The notes under the pieces were generated by a model. The model was not told the origin of the DNA. It saw nothing but the letters and a program-made list of their open reading frames with translations, and ran no database searches. 64,000 nt of DNA from Hymenobacter cellulosilyticus (GTDB lineage: Bacteria > Bacteroidota > Bacteroidia > Cytophagales > Hymenobacteraceae): assembly GCF_022919215.1 (NCBI RefSeq), contig NZ_CP095046.1, positions 1,788,501-1,852,500 on the forward strand. The letters run 5' to 3'. Both the position numbers and the translations under genes were made by a program. Of the stretch, positions 1 through 9,132 are shown piece after piece; the stretch's first letter is position 1, and each line of letters starts with the position of its first letter.

Positions 1-1173
1 TCGCAGGGCCTGGGCGAAACCCTGGGCTCGGTGCTTATTGTCATTGTGCTGGGCGCTATGCTGGGCAAAATCGTGGCCGAAAGCGGGGCTGCCCAGCAGA
101 TTGCCGCCGCCCTAATCAGCGCCTTCGGCACCCGCTACATTCAGTGGACGCTCATGGTCGTGGGCTTTATCATCGGCATTCCGCTGTTCTACAACGTGGG
201 CTTTGTACTGATGATACCGCTCATCTTCTCGGTGGTCTACAAGTACAAGCTGCCGGCCGTATTCGTAGGCCTGCCCATGCTGGCGGCGCTTTCCGTGATG
301 CACGGGTTTTTGCCGCCTCACCCGTCGCCCACGGCCCTGGTGGCCCAGTTTCACGCCGACCTGGGCCTGACCTTCTGCTACGGCCTGCTCATTGCCATAC
401 CGGCCATTATCCTGGCCGGGCCCGTGTACGCGCACACGCTGCGCAATATCGTAGCCGTGCCCCTGGCGGGGTTCGTGGCCGATACCCGCCCCGAAAGCGC
501 CTTGCCGGGCCGGCTGAACAGCTTTCTGTCGTCGTTGCTGCCCGTACTGCTGCTGGCCCCGGTGCTGGGCTTGCAGGCCGTGCTTCCCGCCGGCAACGCC
601 GCGGCCCCGGTGCTGACGTTTCTGGCCGAGCCGGTGGTAGCTATGCTGCTTTCCGTTGGCGTTGCTACTATTACCCTGGGCACTAGGCAGGGCAAGAGCC
701 TGGCGGCGGTAATGGACGCGTATTCGGCCTCGGTGAAGGATGTAGCGCTGATTCTGCTCATCATCGGTGGGGCGGGAGCCTTCAAGCAGGTGCTGGTGGC
801 CAGTGGCATCAGCGGGGCCATAGCCGCGGGTCTGCTCGATACCGGAGTGCCGCCGCTGCTGCTGGGCTGGCTGATTGCCGCCGCCATCCGGGTGAGTCTG
901 GGCTCGGCCACCATTGCCGGCCTGACGGCCGCTGGCGTGATGCTGCCCACCATGGCCCAGTCGCACGCCAACCCCAACCTGATGGTGCTTTCCATCGGGG
1001 CGGGCAGCCTGCTGTTGTCGCACTTCAACGACGCGGGCTTCTGGCTTTTCAAAGAGTACTTCAACCTTTCCGTGCGCGACACGCTGCGCTCTTGGACGGT
1101 GATGGAAACCATTGTGTCGGTGGTCGGGCTGGCGGGTGTGCTGCTGCTCGACTGGCTACTGCCGCTGATGTAG
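1..1173 (+). CDS. GntP-family gluconate/organic acid permease, 5' partial
   Basis: This is the last 390 residues of an inner-membrane proton symporter of the GntP family (gluconate and related sugar acids). The reading frame is open from base 1, so the start lies outside the window. The visible part begins with the family-like stretch GLGETLGS followed by GAMLGKIVAESG, then about nine hydrophobic segments. It contains the conserved MHGFLPPHPSPTALV loop, close to the GntP substrate-loop signature, and ends in a membrane helix (LLLDWLLPLM). The substrate cannot be fixed from the sequence. It is followed by a strong bidirectional terminator shared with convergent pruA. Confidence 0.88.
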   Translation, partial: SQGLGETLGSVLIVIVLGAMLGKIVAESGAAQQIAAALISAFGTRYIQWTLMVVGFIIGIPLFYNVGFVLMIPLIFSVVYKYKLPAVFVGLPMLAALSVMHGFLPPHPSPTALVAQFHADLGLTFCYGLLIAIPAIILAGPVYAHTLRNIVAVPLAGFVADTRPESALPGRLNSFLSSLLPVLLLAPVLGLQAVLPAGNAAAPVLTFLAEPVVAMLLSVGVATITLGTRQGKSLAAVMDAYSASVKDVALILLIIGGAGAFKQVLVASGISGAIAAGLLDTGVPPLLLGWLIAAAIRVSLGSATIAGLTAAGVMLPTMAQSHANPNLMVLSIGAGSLLLSHFNDAGFWLFKEYFNLSVRDTLRSWTVMETIVSVVGLAGVLLLDWLLPLM

Positions 1174-1204
1174 TAGCTGCTGAATCCAGCAGTTACCTTG
1201 TCAT

Positions 1205-1256
1205 AAGTCAACGAAAAGGCCGCTCCGGAGTCCCGAAGCGGCCTTTTCGTTGACTT
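1205..1256. terminator. Bidirectional intrinsic terminator (gntP / pruA)
   Basis: A perfect 20-bp inverted repeat (arms 1205-1224 and 1237-1256) encloses a 12-base loop. The GC core GGCCGCT is flanked by AAAA/TTTT on both sides, so it can end transcription from both convergent genes. Confidence 0.9.
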
Positions 1257-1266
1257 AAAAAACAGC

Positions 1267-2937
1267 TTAGAAGCCGCCCTGACCCGTAATGTTCAGGTTC
1301 TCGCCGGTGTCCACGCCCATAAAGGGGTAGCGGTAGTCGACGGGCGTCACGAAGGTTTCCTTGATGGCGCGCGGCGACACCCAGCGCAGCAGGTTTAGCA
1401 TGGAGCCGGCCTTGTCGTTGGTGCCGGAGGCACGGGCCCCGCCGAAGGGCTGCTGACCAACTACCGCGCCGGTGGGCTTGTCGTTGATGTAGAAGTTGCC
1501 GGCCGCGTGCACCAGCTTTTTCGAGGCCAGGTCAATGGCGTAGCGGTCCTGAGCGAAGATAGCGCCGGTCAGGGCGTAGGGCGAGGTGCCGTCCACCAGG
1601 TCCAGGGTCTTTTCGAAATCCTGGGAATCGTAGACGTGCAGGGTCAGCACGGGGCCAAACAGCTCCTCGCACATGGTCACGTACTGCGGGTTCTTGGTCA
1701 CAATCACCGTGGGCTCGATGAAGTAGCCTTTCGACTTATCATGGCCGCCGCCGGCAATGATTTCCACCGAGTCGTCGGCCTTGGCGGCATCAATGTAGCG
1801 GGCCAGCTTGTCGAAGGAAGCCTCGGTAATAACGGCGTTGACGAAGTTGGAGAAGTCTTCCACGTCGCCCATCTTGATGGACTTCAGATCTTCCTGCACA
1901 TAGCCTTTCACCTCGTCCCAGATGTTGCTGGGAATGTAGGCGCGGGAGGCCGCCGAGCACTTTTGCCCCTGGTATTCGAAAGCGCCGCGGGTAATAGCCG
2001 TGGCTACCTGCCGGGGGTGAGCCGAGTGGTGGGCCAGGATAAAGTCCTTGCCGCCTGTTTCACCCACGATGCGCGGGTAGCTTTTGTACTTGTGGATGTT
2101 CTGGCCGATGGTCTTCCAGATGTTCTGGAACACGCCGGTAGAGCCGGTGAAGTGGATGCCGGCAAAGTCGCGGTGGTTGAAGATAACGTCGCCGGTGACG
2201 GGGCCGTCCACATACACCAGGTTGATGACGCCGTCGGGCACGCCAGCTTCTTTGAAGAGCTCCATCAGCACCTGAGCCGAGTAGATCTGGGTGTAGGCGG
2301 GCTTCCACACCACCACGTTGCCCATCATGGCTACCGAGGCGGGCAGGTTGGCGGCAATGGAGGTGAAGTTAAACGGCGTCAGGGCAAACACGAAGCCTTC
2401 GAGGGGGCGCTGCTCCAGGCGGTTCCACATGCCGGGCAGGCTCTCGGGCTGCTGCTTGTAGATTTCCTGCATGAAGAACACGTTGAAGCGGAAAAAGTCG
2501 ATCAGCTCGCAGGCCGCGTCGATTTCTGCCTGATAGGCGTTCTTGCTCTGGCCCAGCATGGTGGCGGCATTGATACGGGCCCGGTAGGGGCCAGCCAGCA
2601 GCTCGGCGGCTTTCAAGAAGATGGAAGCGCGGTGCTCCCAGGGCAGTTCAGCCCACTGGGTGCGGGCAGCCAGGGCGGCGTCGATGGCCTGCTGCACGTG
2701 CGAGGCGTCGCCCTCGTGGAAGTAGCCCAGGGTGTGCTGATGGTCGTGGGGCGGACTGATGCGCTGGGTGTTGCCGGTGCGAACTTCCTGGCCACCGATG
2801 TGCATCGGAATATCGACCTGCTGCTTCTTGAGGTCTTTGAGAGCCTGCTGCAGCTCGGCACGCTCCTTGGAGCCGGGCGCGTAGCCTTTGACGGGTTCGT
2901 TGATCGGGGTCGGGACGTTGAAAAAGCCGTTGGCCAT
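1267..2937 (-). CDS. pruA: L-glutamate gamma-semialdehyde dehydrogenase (1-pyrroline-5-carboxylate dehydrogenase)
   Basis: Oxidises glutamate semialdehyde to glutamate with NAD, the second step of proline breakdown. The 556-residue protein matches the size of the stand-alone eukaryote/Bacteroidota type of P5C dehydrogenase rather than the fused PutA. The aldehyde dehydrogenase fold is complete, with the general-base region VGETGGKD and the catalytic-cysteine motif GQKCSAASRAY (Cys about residue 327), then FGPVLTLHVY and QQPFGGARASGTNDKAG near the C terminus. The start MANGFFNVPTP is chosen because it gives the family N terminus. The frame stays open upstream by about 250 codons through a repeat region, but that extension has no family similarity. 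No PutA-type proline dehydrogenase lies nearby. Confidence 0.95.
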   Translation of the reverse strand: MANGFFNVPTPINEPVKGYAPGSKERAELQQALKDLKKQQVDIPMHIGGQEVRTGNTQRISPPHDHQHTLGYFHEGDASHVQQAIDAALAARTQWAELPWEHRASIFLKAAELLAGPYRARINAATMLGQSKNAYQAEIDAACELIDFFRFNVFFMQEIYKQQPESLPGMWNRLEQRPLEGFVFALTPFNFTSIAANLPASVAMMGNVVVWKPAYTQIYSAQVLMELFKEAGVPDGVINLVYVDGPVTGDVIFNHRDFAGIHFTGSTGVFQNIWKTIGQNIHKYKSYPRIVGETGGKDFILAHHSAHPRQVATAITRGAFEYQGQKCSAASRAYIPSNIWDEVKGYVQEDLKSIKMGDVEDFSNFVNAVITEASFDKLARYIDAAKADDSVEIIAGGGHDKSKGYFIEPTVIVTKNPQYVTMCEELFGPVLTLHVYDSQDFEKTLDLVDGTSPYALTGAIFAQDRYAIDLASKKLVHAAGNFYINDKPTGAVVGQQPFGGARASGTNDKAGSMLNLLRWVSPRAIKETFVTPVDYRYPFMGVDTGENLNITGQGGF

Positions 2938-3111
2938 AGCGGGGAGTGGTTGGAGGTATGTTTTCGAAGGGGTGGTAAGGCAAAGGTAACGCCCCGCCGC
3001 GTTTCGCCGCGTGGCGGCGCCGCGGTTGCCCGGCAGCTCACCCCGAATAGGGCCCACTAAGCAGCGGAGGCTGTTGCAGAATGGACAACGGACTGTGCTG
3101 CGTTTCAGAGG

Positions 3112-3279
3112 GCATTGTAAACATCTACAACGGCCTCCGATATCTATTTTAATGCCTTGTAAGTTGTGCAACGGCCCCAAGCCACGTGTCGGATGGCATT
3201 GTAAACGTTTACAACACCATCCGACACGTGTCTTAGGACCTTGTAGGTCGTGCAACGGCTTCCGACACCCTGGTCGGGC
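3112..3279. repeat. Two-copy 84-bp tandem repeat with long palindrome
   Basis: Two gap-free imperfect copies (3112-3195, 3196-3279) share GCATTGTAAAC at the start and CCTTGTA(A/G)GT(T/C)GTGCAACGGC in the middle. Across and inside copy 2 is a nearly perfect loopless palindrome, 3183-3230: 14-bp outer arms (CACGTGTCGGATGG / complement), two mismatched pairs, then TTGTAAACGTTTACAA. It lies between pruA and the kinase gene, both transcribed leftward, so it would be in the pruA leader region. Confidence 0.8.
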
Positions 3280-3287
3280 CAGCCAAA

Positions 3288-3839
3288 TTACAGCAGCGGC
3301 AGCACCTGCTGCTCCACCTGCCGCCGCAGCTGCTCGCGCGAACCCACGTTGTGCAGCACGGCCGTAAACTGCCCGTAGGTGTCCATCACCGTTTCGCTGG
3401 GGTGGTTGTCGTCGCGGGTACCGTCGCCCTGCTGCTTCAGCGGGTCGCCTTCCACGCGCAGCATGATGCCGCCTCGGTCCAGAATGGGCTGGGCCTCGTT
3501 GGGAAAGCGCACGTCGGGCACGAGCACGCACTGGCCGGGCGGCAGGCGGGCAAAGAAGGCCTTGACCCAGATTTCGTAGTCCCAGGCCCGCAGCGCTCCG
3601 CCTACTTGCTGCAGCATCTCGCCGCGGGTGCGGCCAAAATCGGGCAGCAGCTCGGCCTTGCCGCGCTGCTGGTAGTAGGGGGCGGTTTCTTCGCCGGCCA
3701 GCGTGGCGCACACAGCCTTGATGGCGTCGCCGAAGGAGAGGATCTGCCAGTTGCGCTCAGGCTGAAGCTGTTGTAGCAGGCGGGCCACGGTGTCTTTGCC
3801 GCTGCCGCGCTTGCCGGAAAGGCCAATAAGCTGAACCAT
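3288..3839 (-). CDS. P-loop nucleotide kinase (deoxynucleoside monophosphate kinase-like)
   Basis: A 183-residue P-loop protein with a clear Walker A motif, GKRGSGKDT, at residues 9-17. The body resembles deoxynucleoside-monophosphate kinases of the phage T4 gp1 type and, more distantly, dephospho-CoA kinases. After the P-loop come SFGDAIKAVCA, then LQQVGGALRAWDYEIWVKAF and the conserved VPDVRFPNEA. The last motif is typical of these kinases and supports a role in phosphorylating a nucleotide, but the substrate is not determined. The start MVQLIGLSGK places the P-loop at the usual distance from the N terminus. It is transcribed away from lanB, about 250 bp off, and nothing ties it to lanthipeptide synthesis. 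Confidence 0.75.
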   Translation of the reverse strand: MVQLIGLSGKRGSGKDTVARLLQQLQPERNWQILSFGDAIKAVCATLAGEETAPYYQQRGKAELLPDFGRTRGEMLQQVGGALRAWDYEIWVKAFFARLPPGQCVLVPDVRFPNEAQPILDRGGIMLRVEGDPLKQQGDGTRDDNHPSETVMDTYGQFTAVLHNVGSREQLRRQVEQQVLPLL

Positions 3840-4087
3840 CGAAAGTGGGGAGAAAGGAAAAGGCGCAAGGTCCGATGGGTTTTGCTGTCTTCCTATTACT
3901 AGGCTGATTTTTAGCCTGCTCCGGTCCTCGGCCGGAGGATAGTCGCAAAAGATAGTGGGCGCCTTACGTTTTGTTGGTGAAAATGTTTTGTGCAATTTGA
4001 TGCTGTGGAAATCCAAGCCTTCGGCTGCCCGCCGGTTTGGTACGTTTCCTCTCTGCTTCGCCATCCCACTTATTGCGCTATTTGCTT

Positions 4088-7000
4088 ATGAAACACCTCT
4101 ACCATTTTCATCCCAATTTGGTCCTTCGTACCCCAGCCGCCCCCTTCGACAGCAGCTTTGATGGGGCGCAGCTGCAAAGCCAGCTCCAGGATGCCGGGTT
4201 TATGGAAGCTCTGTACCTGGCCTCCCCCGATTTGTGCCAGGAGTGCCGCAAGTGGCAGAGCGGGGAGTTCACAGACCCCAGGAAAATTGAGAAGCTGCAA
4301 AGTACCGTAGCGCGCTACTACGCCCGCATGAGCAGCCGTTGCACACCGTTTGGGCTGTTTGCAGGGTGTTCCGTGCTCAGCTGGGGCCCGGAAAGCCGCA
4401 TGGTTTTGGCGCCCGAGCACAACTCCCGCCACACCCGGCTCGACATGCACTACCTGTGCGCCCTGGCGTACCAAATTTCGGAGTTGTCGGCTGTGAAGGA
4501 GCGGATCCGGTATTTTCCCAACACCAGCATTTACCAGATCGGGCAGGAAGTGCGCTACATCGAGCACCGCTTCGTGCAGGAAGAGCGGGTGCACCAGATC
4601 AGCTCGGCCGCCGCTACCAGCACCTTGCTGCAGGTTATCGAAGCTAGCAGGGAAGGCCTGACCTGCCTGGCATTGGCCCAATTGCTGGCCGACAACGACG
4701 ACGAGCTGCCCGCCGCCCAGGCCTACATAGAGCAGTTGATTCAGGCTCAGGTGCTGGTCAGTGAGCTGGAGCCAACCGTTACGGGACCCGAGTTTTACAC
4801 CCACCTGCAAACCGTGCTGGCCCGCCTGCAGGCTGCGGCACCCGATGCGGGTATCCAGTCTTTGCAAAACACCCTGAAGCACGTAGCGGAGCTGCTTGGT
4901 ACGCTCGACCAGAACGCGGTAAACCCGGCCGCCGCCTACGAGCAAATCGTGGACGCGCTGCTGCCCCTGGGTATCCCGATCCAGAAGAACAAGCTGTTTC
5001 AGACCGATTCCATCCGCGGGCTGCAGCCGGGGGCCACGCTTAGTGCCGCCGTGCAGGAGCAGCTGCTCGAAGCCCTGGACGTGTTGACTTACCTGGCCAC
5101 GCCCCACCGCAACGAGCGGCTCGAAGACTTTAAAGAACGGTTTCAGGCCCGCTACGAAGGCCAGGCCGTGCCCTTGCTCGAAGCCCTCGACAATGAAAGC
5201 GGCCTGCGCTACTCCGACTTTGGCAAAAGCACCTACTCACCGCTGGTGCACGATCTGGCCTTGAGCGGGCAAAGCAGCAAGGCCCGCTCCCTGCGCCAAA
5301 ACGAGGTGCAGCACTTCATGTACCAGAAGCTGCGCGAGGCCGACCGCAACCATCAGTACAGCGTGGAAATAACCCGGGCCGAGGTGCAGGGCTTCACGGC
5401 CGTAGCTAATCCACTGCCCCCATCGCTGCCGGTCATGTTTCGTCTGCTGGATGAAGGCCGTATCCTGCTTGAAAATGCGGGCGGCTCCAGCGCCGTCAAC
5501 CTGCTGGGCCGTTTTGCCCACGCCGACGGCCGTGTAGAGCAGATTATCCGGGAAGTGACCCGTCATGAGCAAGACCAGAACCCGGCCGTAATCTTTGCCG
5601 AAATTGCCCACCTGCCGGTAAGTCGTGTGGGCAACATCCTGCTGCGCCCTGCCTTTCGGGACTTCGAAATTCCCTACCTGGCGCAATCGGGCCGGCCGGT
5701 GGAAGGCCAGATCCGGCTGCAGGACCTGACTCTGGCCATGCAGGGCCAGCAGCTGGTACTCCGTTCCAAGGTTACCAACCAGATTATCGTGCCCCGCCTG
5801 AGTACGGCCCACAATTTCGGCCATCAGGCTCTGCCGGTCTACGAGTTTTTGTGCGACCTGCAAACCCAGGGTCTGCAGCACCAGTTGGGCTTTTCGTGGA
5901 GCGCGGTGTCGCTCTACGCCAAATTTTTGCCCCGCCTTACCTTCCGCCAGGTAGTGCTGCAGCCCGCCTCCTGGCAACTCGACCGCGCCGACCTGCGCGA
6001 CCTGCTCGCGGCTTCCGCGGCCGATATGGAGGCAAGCCTGCTCGAATTCCGCCGCCGCTGGCAGCTGCCGCGCTTCTTTACCCTGGCCGACGGCGATAAT
6101 GAGCTGCTGGTTGACGCCGACAACCCGACCAGCGTGGCCGTGTGGCTGGCCGCTATTCGCAGCCGGCCCATGGTTAAGCTCAAGGAATTCCTATTTGCAG
6201 GGGACGCCAGCCCCGTGCAGGACGCCCAGGGGCGGGCCTATGTGCATCAGCTGGTGGCCTTGCTGCTGCGCAAGGCGCCCTGCTACACGGCTCTGGGCAA
6301 AACCCAGGCCAGCCAGCAGGCCGAGGTTGTCAGGGAGTTTTCGATGGGCTCCGAGTGGCTGTACTACAAGTTCTACTGCGGGCAGAAAGTGGCCGACCGG
6401 GTGCTGATCGACGTTATCCGGCCCCTGACCGAGGAGTTGCTGCGGCAAGGGCTGATTGACAAGTGGTTTTTCATCCGCTACGCCGACCCGGACAACCACA
6501 TCCGCCTGCGGCTGCACCTGCCCGACGTGCAGCGCATCGGCAACATCGTGCACTTGGTGAATGCCTGTGTGCAGCCCTACGTGAGCAACGGCTACATCTG
6601 GAAAACCCAGATTGACACCTACCGGCGCGAACTGGAACGCTACGGCTCGAGCAGCATGGAACTGTCCGAATCCTTGTTCTTCGAGGACAGCCGGGCCGTG
6701 CTGGCCATGATGGCCGAAACCGCCGGCGACGACAGCGCCAACCTCTGGGTATGGGGCCTGCACCAGATTGACGAGCTGCTCGATGCCTTCGACTACCCGC
6801 TGGCGGACAAGCTGAGTTTGCTGCACTCGCTCAAGGAAAGCTTCGGCCGCGAGTTTGGCATGGACAAAAGCCTGAAGCTGCAGCTCGACGCCAAGTACCG
6901 CAGCTTCCGCCCCACGATTCAGCAGGCCCTGTGGCAGCAGGAACTCACGGGCGGTACCACTCACAAGCAGCGCGTACGCTACATTGCCCAGCAGATCAAT

Positions 7001-7186
7001 GGCCTAAACCGGCGCGGAGAGCTGGATGTGGAATTGCCTAGCCTGCTCGGTAGCTACATTCACATGCTGCTCAACCGCCTGATTCCAGTGGATGCCCGCC
7101 TGCACGAAATGGTGCTCTACGACTTTCTGCACCGGCAGTATCAGTCGCAGCAGGCCCTGCAGAAGAGCGCGCAGATTACAGCTTAG
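4088..7186 (+). CDS. Class I lanthipeptide dehydratase LanB (full length)
   Basis: Converts Ser and Thr of a precursor peptide to dehydroalanine/dehydrobutyrine by tRNA-dependent glutamylation and elimination. The 1032-residue protein has both LanB parts. The large N-terminal glutamylation domain carries the signature SSRCTPFGLFAG (about residues 82-93), followed by the usual body (FGHQALPVYEFLCDLQ, RLTFRQVVLQPASW). The C-terminal SpaB_C-type elimination domain runs from about residue 753 and includes EWLYYKFYCG and WFFIRYADPDNHIRLRLH (from about 793). The start MKHLYHFHPN is preferred over an upstream in-frame alternative because LanB N termini begin this way. It is a stand-alone gene, convergent with the LytTR operon (3-bp gap). 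The precursor and cyclase lie 2 kb downstream on the same strand. Confidence 0.93.
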   Translation: MKHLYHFHPNLVLRTPAAPFDSSFDGAQLQSQLQDAGFMEALYLASPDLCQECRKWQSGEFTDPRKIEKLQSTVARYYARMSSRCTPFGLFAGCSVLSWGPESRMVLAPEHNSRHTRLDMHYLCALAYQISELSAVKERIRYFPNTSIYQIGQEVRYIEHRFVQEERVHQISSAAATSTLLQVIEASREGLTCLALAQLLADNDDELPAAQAYIEQLIQAQVLVSELEPTVTGPEFYTHLQTVLARLQAAAPDAGIQSLQNTLKHVAELLGTLDQNAVNPAAAYEQIVDALLPLGIPIQKNKLFQTDSIRGLQPGATLSAAVQEQLLEALDVLTYLATPHRNERLEDFKERFQARYEGQAVPLLEALDNESGLRYSDFGKSTYSPLVHDLALSGQSSKARSLRQNEVQHFMYQKLREADRNHQYSVEITRAEVQGFTAVANPLPPSLPVMFRLLDEGRILLENAGGSSAVNLLGRFAHADGRVEQIIREVTRHEQDQNPAVIFAEIAHLPVSRVGNILLRPAFRDFEIPYLAQSGRPVEGQIRLQDLTLAMQGQQLVLRSKVTNQIIVPRLSTAHNFGHQALPVYEFLCDLQTQGLQHQLGFSWSAVSLYAKFLPRLTFRQVVLQPASWQLDRADLRDLLAASAADMEASLLEFRRRWQLPRFFTLADGDNELLVDADNPTSVAVWLAAIRSRPMVKLKEFLFAGDASPVQDAQGRAYVHQLVALLLRKAPCYTALGKTQASQQAEVVREFSMGSEWLYYKFYCGQKVADRVLIDVIRPLTEELLRQGLIDKWFFIRYADPDNHIRLRLHLPDVQRIGNIVHLVNACVQPYVSNGYIWKTQIDTYRRELERYGSSSMELSESLFFEDSRAVLAMMAETAGDDSANLWVWGLHQIDELLDAFDYPLADKLSLLHSLKESFGREFGMDKSLKLQLDAKYRSFRPTIQQALWQQELTGGTTHKQRVRYIAQQINGLNRRGELDVELPSLLGSYIHMLLNRLIPVDARLHEMVLYDFLHRQYQSQQALQKSAQITA

Positions 7187-7189
7187 CGC

Positions 7190-7921
7190 TTACTTTTTGC
7201 CGCCCATTACCTTTTCCTGCAACGCCTCGAAAAAGGCGTTGCGGTAGGTTTCGCCCAGGGGAACGTACGCCTTCATGTCCTTAAACAGAATCTGGTTGCC
7301 GTCCAGGGCCTTGATTTTGTTTAAGGACACGATGTAGGACTTGTGCACCCGCATGAAGTTTTTGGGCGGTAGCCGGTCTTCCAGGTCCTTGATATTCAGC
7401 AAGGTCACAATTCGGTCGTCGGCGGTATTGATGGAAATGTAGTTTTTCATTCCTTCCACGAACACGATTTCGTCGAAGTTGACCTTGGTCATCTTGCCCT
7501 TGCTTTCCGTCTTCACGAAAATGTAGTCATCCTCTTTCTCGGCCGGCTGCCAGCGCGCGGTGCTATCCATGGAGGTGTTCAGGGCTTTCTGGGCGGCTTT
7601 TAGGAACCGCTCGAAGGCAATGGGCTTGAGCAGGTAGTCGAGGGCTTCCAGCTCGAAGCCTTCCACGGCAAATTCGCTGTAGGCGGTAGTCAGAATTACT
7701 TTGCTTTTGCCTTTAAGTAGGCGCATGAAGTCCAGACCCGAAATCTGGGGCATATGGATGTCTAGGAAAATCAGGTCGATGGCCTGGTCCTGCACCATGC
7801 TCAGGGCCTCAATTGGGTTGGTAGTACTGCCTGCCAGCGTCAGGAAAGGCGTTTTCTCGATGAAGGTCTTTAGAATGTCAATGGCACCCTGTTCGTCATC
7901 CACTATCAGGCAGGAAATCAT
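7190..7921 (-). CDS. LytTR-family response regulator
   Basis: A 243-residue two-component regulator. The N-terminal receiver domain has the acidic pair VDDE (residues 7-10), the phosphoacceptor Asp54 in IFLDIHMPQ, the conserved Thr in VILTTAYSEFA and the Lys in LLKPI. The C-terminal LytTR DNA-binding domain (about 140-240) contains EIVFVEGMKNYISI and FMRVHKSYIVSLNKI. The ATG at 7921 is used; a TTG 15 bases upstream would overlap the kinase. The gene starts 4 bases beyond the kinase stop, so the two are one operon. Its position inside the lanthipeptide locus, and LytTR-like repeats before lanA, suggest it controls the peptide. That target is an inference. Confidence 0.93.
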   Translation of the reverse strand: MISCLIVDDEQGAIDILKTFIEKTPFLTLAGSTTNPIEALSMVQDQAIDLIFLDIHMPQISGLDFMRLLKGKSKVILTTAYSEFAVEGFELEALDYLLKPIAFERFLKAAQKALNTSMDSTARWQPAEKEDDYIFVKTESKGKMTKVNFDEIVFVEGMKNYISINTADDRIVTLLNIKDLEDRLPPKNFMRVHKSYIVSLNKIKALDGNQILFKDMKAYVPLGETYRNAFFEALQEKVMGGKK

Positions 7922-7925
7922 AGGG

Positions 7926-8969
7926 CTAGAGGTCAATGGTGAGTTGGCAGGTGTAGAACTCCGGGTCGTTGGTTACGACCAGCGTATAGCGGTCCGGATA
8001 AACAAGGTCCAATCTTTTCTGAGTATTTACAAGTCCGATGCCCGTGGTTTTCTCCTTGGGACCATGCCGTTTCTTGTTGGAAGTCAAAAAGTGCAGCCGG
8101 TTGTTTTCGGTTTTGATTTGAATAAGCAGCGGCGCGTCCGGGTCGTTTAGCTCGCCGTGCTTAAAGCAGTTTTCAACGAAGGTTATCAGGATCAGGGGCA
8201 GAATCATCAGAAACTGCAGGCTGCCGATTACCTCGAAGCGAATCTGCAGGCGGTTGCTGAAGCGCAGCTGGTTGATGGCAATGTAGTTCTGCAGGTGCTG
8301 CACCTCCTTTTCCAGCATCACCTTGCCGTTGTTGTCGTCGTCTTTGAGGGCGTAGCGCATGATGTCCGACAGCAGCAGAATGCCCTTGGCCGTGTCTTCG
8401 GAGTGGGGGTAGGCCTGGGCGTATAGGAAATTCAGGGCGTTGAAAAGGAAATGGGGGTTGATCTGGCTTTTAAGAAAGGCCAGGTCGGCTTCCATCAGGC
8501 TGCGCTCGGCGGTGCGCAGCTGCTCCTCGTTGAGGCGCTTCTGCTTTTCGAGCCGGACGGCATTGCGCGAAAACCAGTAGCCGAAGCTGAGCAGCAGAAA
8601 GTATACTCCCCGATAAAGCGTGATTCCCCAGAACAGCTTAGCCGTGGTGTAAGGATAGTGCAGATCCTGGGTAACCTGGGGCAGCACGTAAACCGTGGTG
8701 GCGTAGCGCAGCGCCCCGTAAAAGGCCAGCAGCAGCAAGACTGACGCGGCGTAGGACGCATAGGCGCGGCGGGCAAAGAAGTACGGCAGCAGTACTAAGC
8801 TGTTGACATAAAACAGGAAGGCAAAAAGGGAGAAATAGAGGCCCGTCTCCCAAAAATTAATAGTTAGATTGTTCGAAATCAGCAGAAATGCCGACTCGTA
8901 GCCAATGTAGCCTATCCAGATGAGCAGATGGGTTAGAACAGACTTAGCCTTGAATGGACGGGAGAGCAT
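7926..8969 (-). CDS. LytS/YehU-type sensor histidine kinase
   Basis: A 347-residue membrane kinase of the His_kinase (LytS/YehU/AgrC-like) class. Four hydrophobic segments lie in residues 10-135. A short coiled linker (EKQKRLNEEQLRTAERSLMEADLA) leads to the phosphoacceptor motif LKSQINPHFLFNAL with His173. The ATPase part is seen in PLILITFVENCFKHG (N box) and TGIGLVNTQKRL (G box). There is no separate extracellular sensor domain, so signal perception probably occurs in the membrane. It forms an operon with the LytTR regulator directly downstream and is transcribed away from lanA. It may sense envelope stress or the lanthipeptide itself; this is not shown by the sequence. Confidence 0.92.
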   Translation of the reverse strand: MLSRPFKAKSVLTHLLIWIGYIGYESAFLLISNNLTINFWETGLYFSLFAFLFYVNSLVLLPYFFARRAYASYAASVLLLLAFYGALRYATTVYVLPQVTQDLHYPYTTAKLFWGITLYRGVYFLLLSFGYWFSRNAVRLEKQKRLNEEQLRTAERSLMEADLAFLKSQINPHFLFNALNFLYAQAYPHSEDTAKGILLLSDIMRYALKDDDNNGKVMLEKEVQHLQNYIAINQLRFSNRLQIRFEVIGSLQFLMILPLILITFVENCFKHGELNDPDAPLLIQIKTENNRLHFLTSNKKRHGPKEKTTGIGLVNTQKRLDLVYPDRYTLVVTNDPEFYTCQLTIDL

Positions 8970-9071
8970 GCGAATTCGTCAGATGAGCCGCTGGCGGAAG
9001 CAAGATGCTTGCGCAGCGGACAAAGAAAAAAAGCGAGGCGGAACCAGGCAGGAAGGTACCGCGAAAATTCA

Positions 9072-9103
9072 GGGTTGGTGTATCTGAACCCTGGGTTGGT
9101 GTA
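9072..9103 (+). promoter_or_regulatory. Two direct repeats 21 bp apart, candidate LytTR operator
   Basis: GGGTTGGTGTA occurs at 9072-9082 and again, base for base, at 9093-9103. The 21-bp spacing is two helical turns and equals the known LytTR geometry (two 9-bp direct sites separated by 12 bp, core GTTN[AG][TG]). Each repeat contains GTTGGT, which fits that core. The pair ends 29 bases upstream of the lanA -7 box, where an activator would sit. A single GTTGGTG also occurs at 3973-3979 upstream of lanB. Confidence 0.65.
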
Positions 9104-9132
9104 ATATTTTACCAGCTTCCGAACCCTGCTAG

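Noticed and set aside
2938..3711. Upstream extension of the pruA reading frame to 814 codons
   Set aside because: The extra part is Arg/Ala/Pro-rich, covers the tandem repeat and part of the kinase gene in another frame, and has no family similarity; MANGFFNVPTP is the natural start.
3961..4087. Strong promoter assignment for lanB
   Set aside because: TACGTTTT (3965) and TACGTTTC (4041) are near the -7 consensus and one GTTGGTG lies at 3973, but no full -7 box or repeat pair is present, so no promoter is called.
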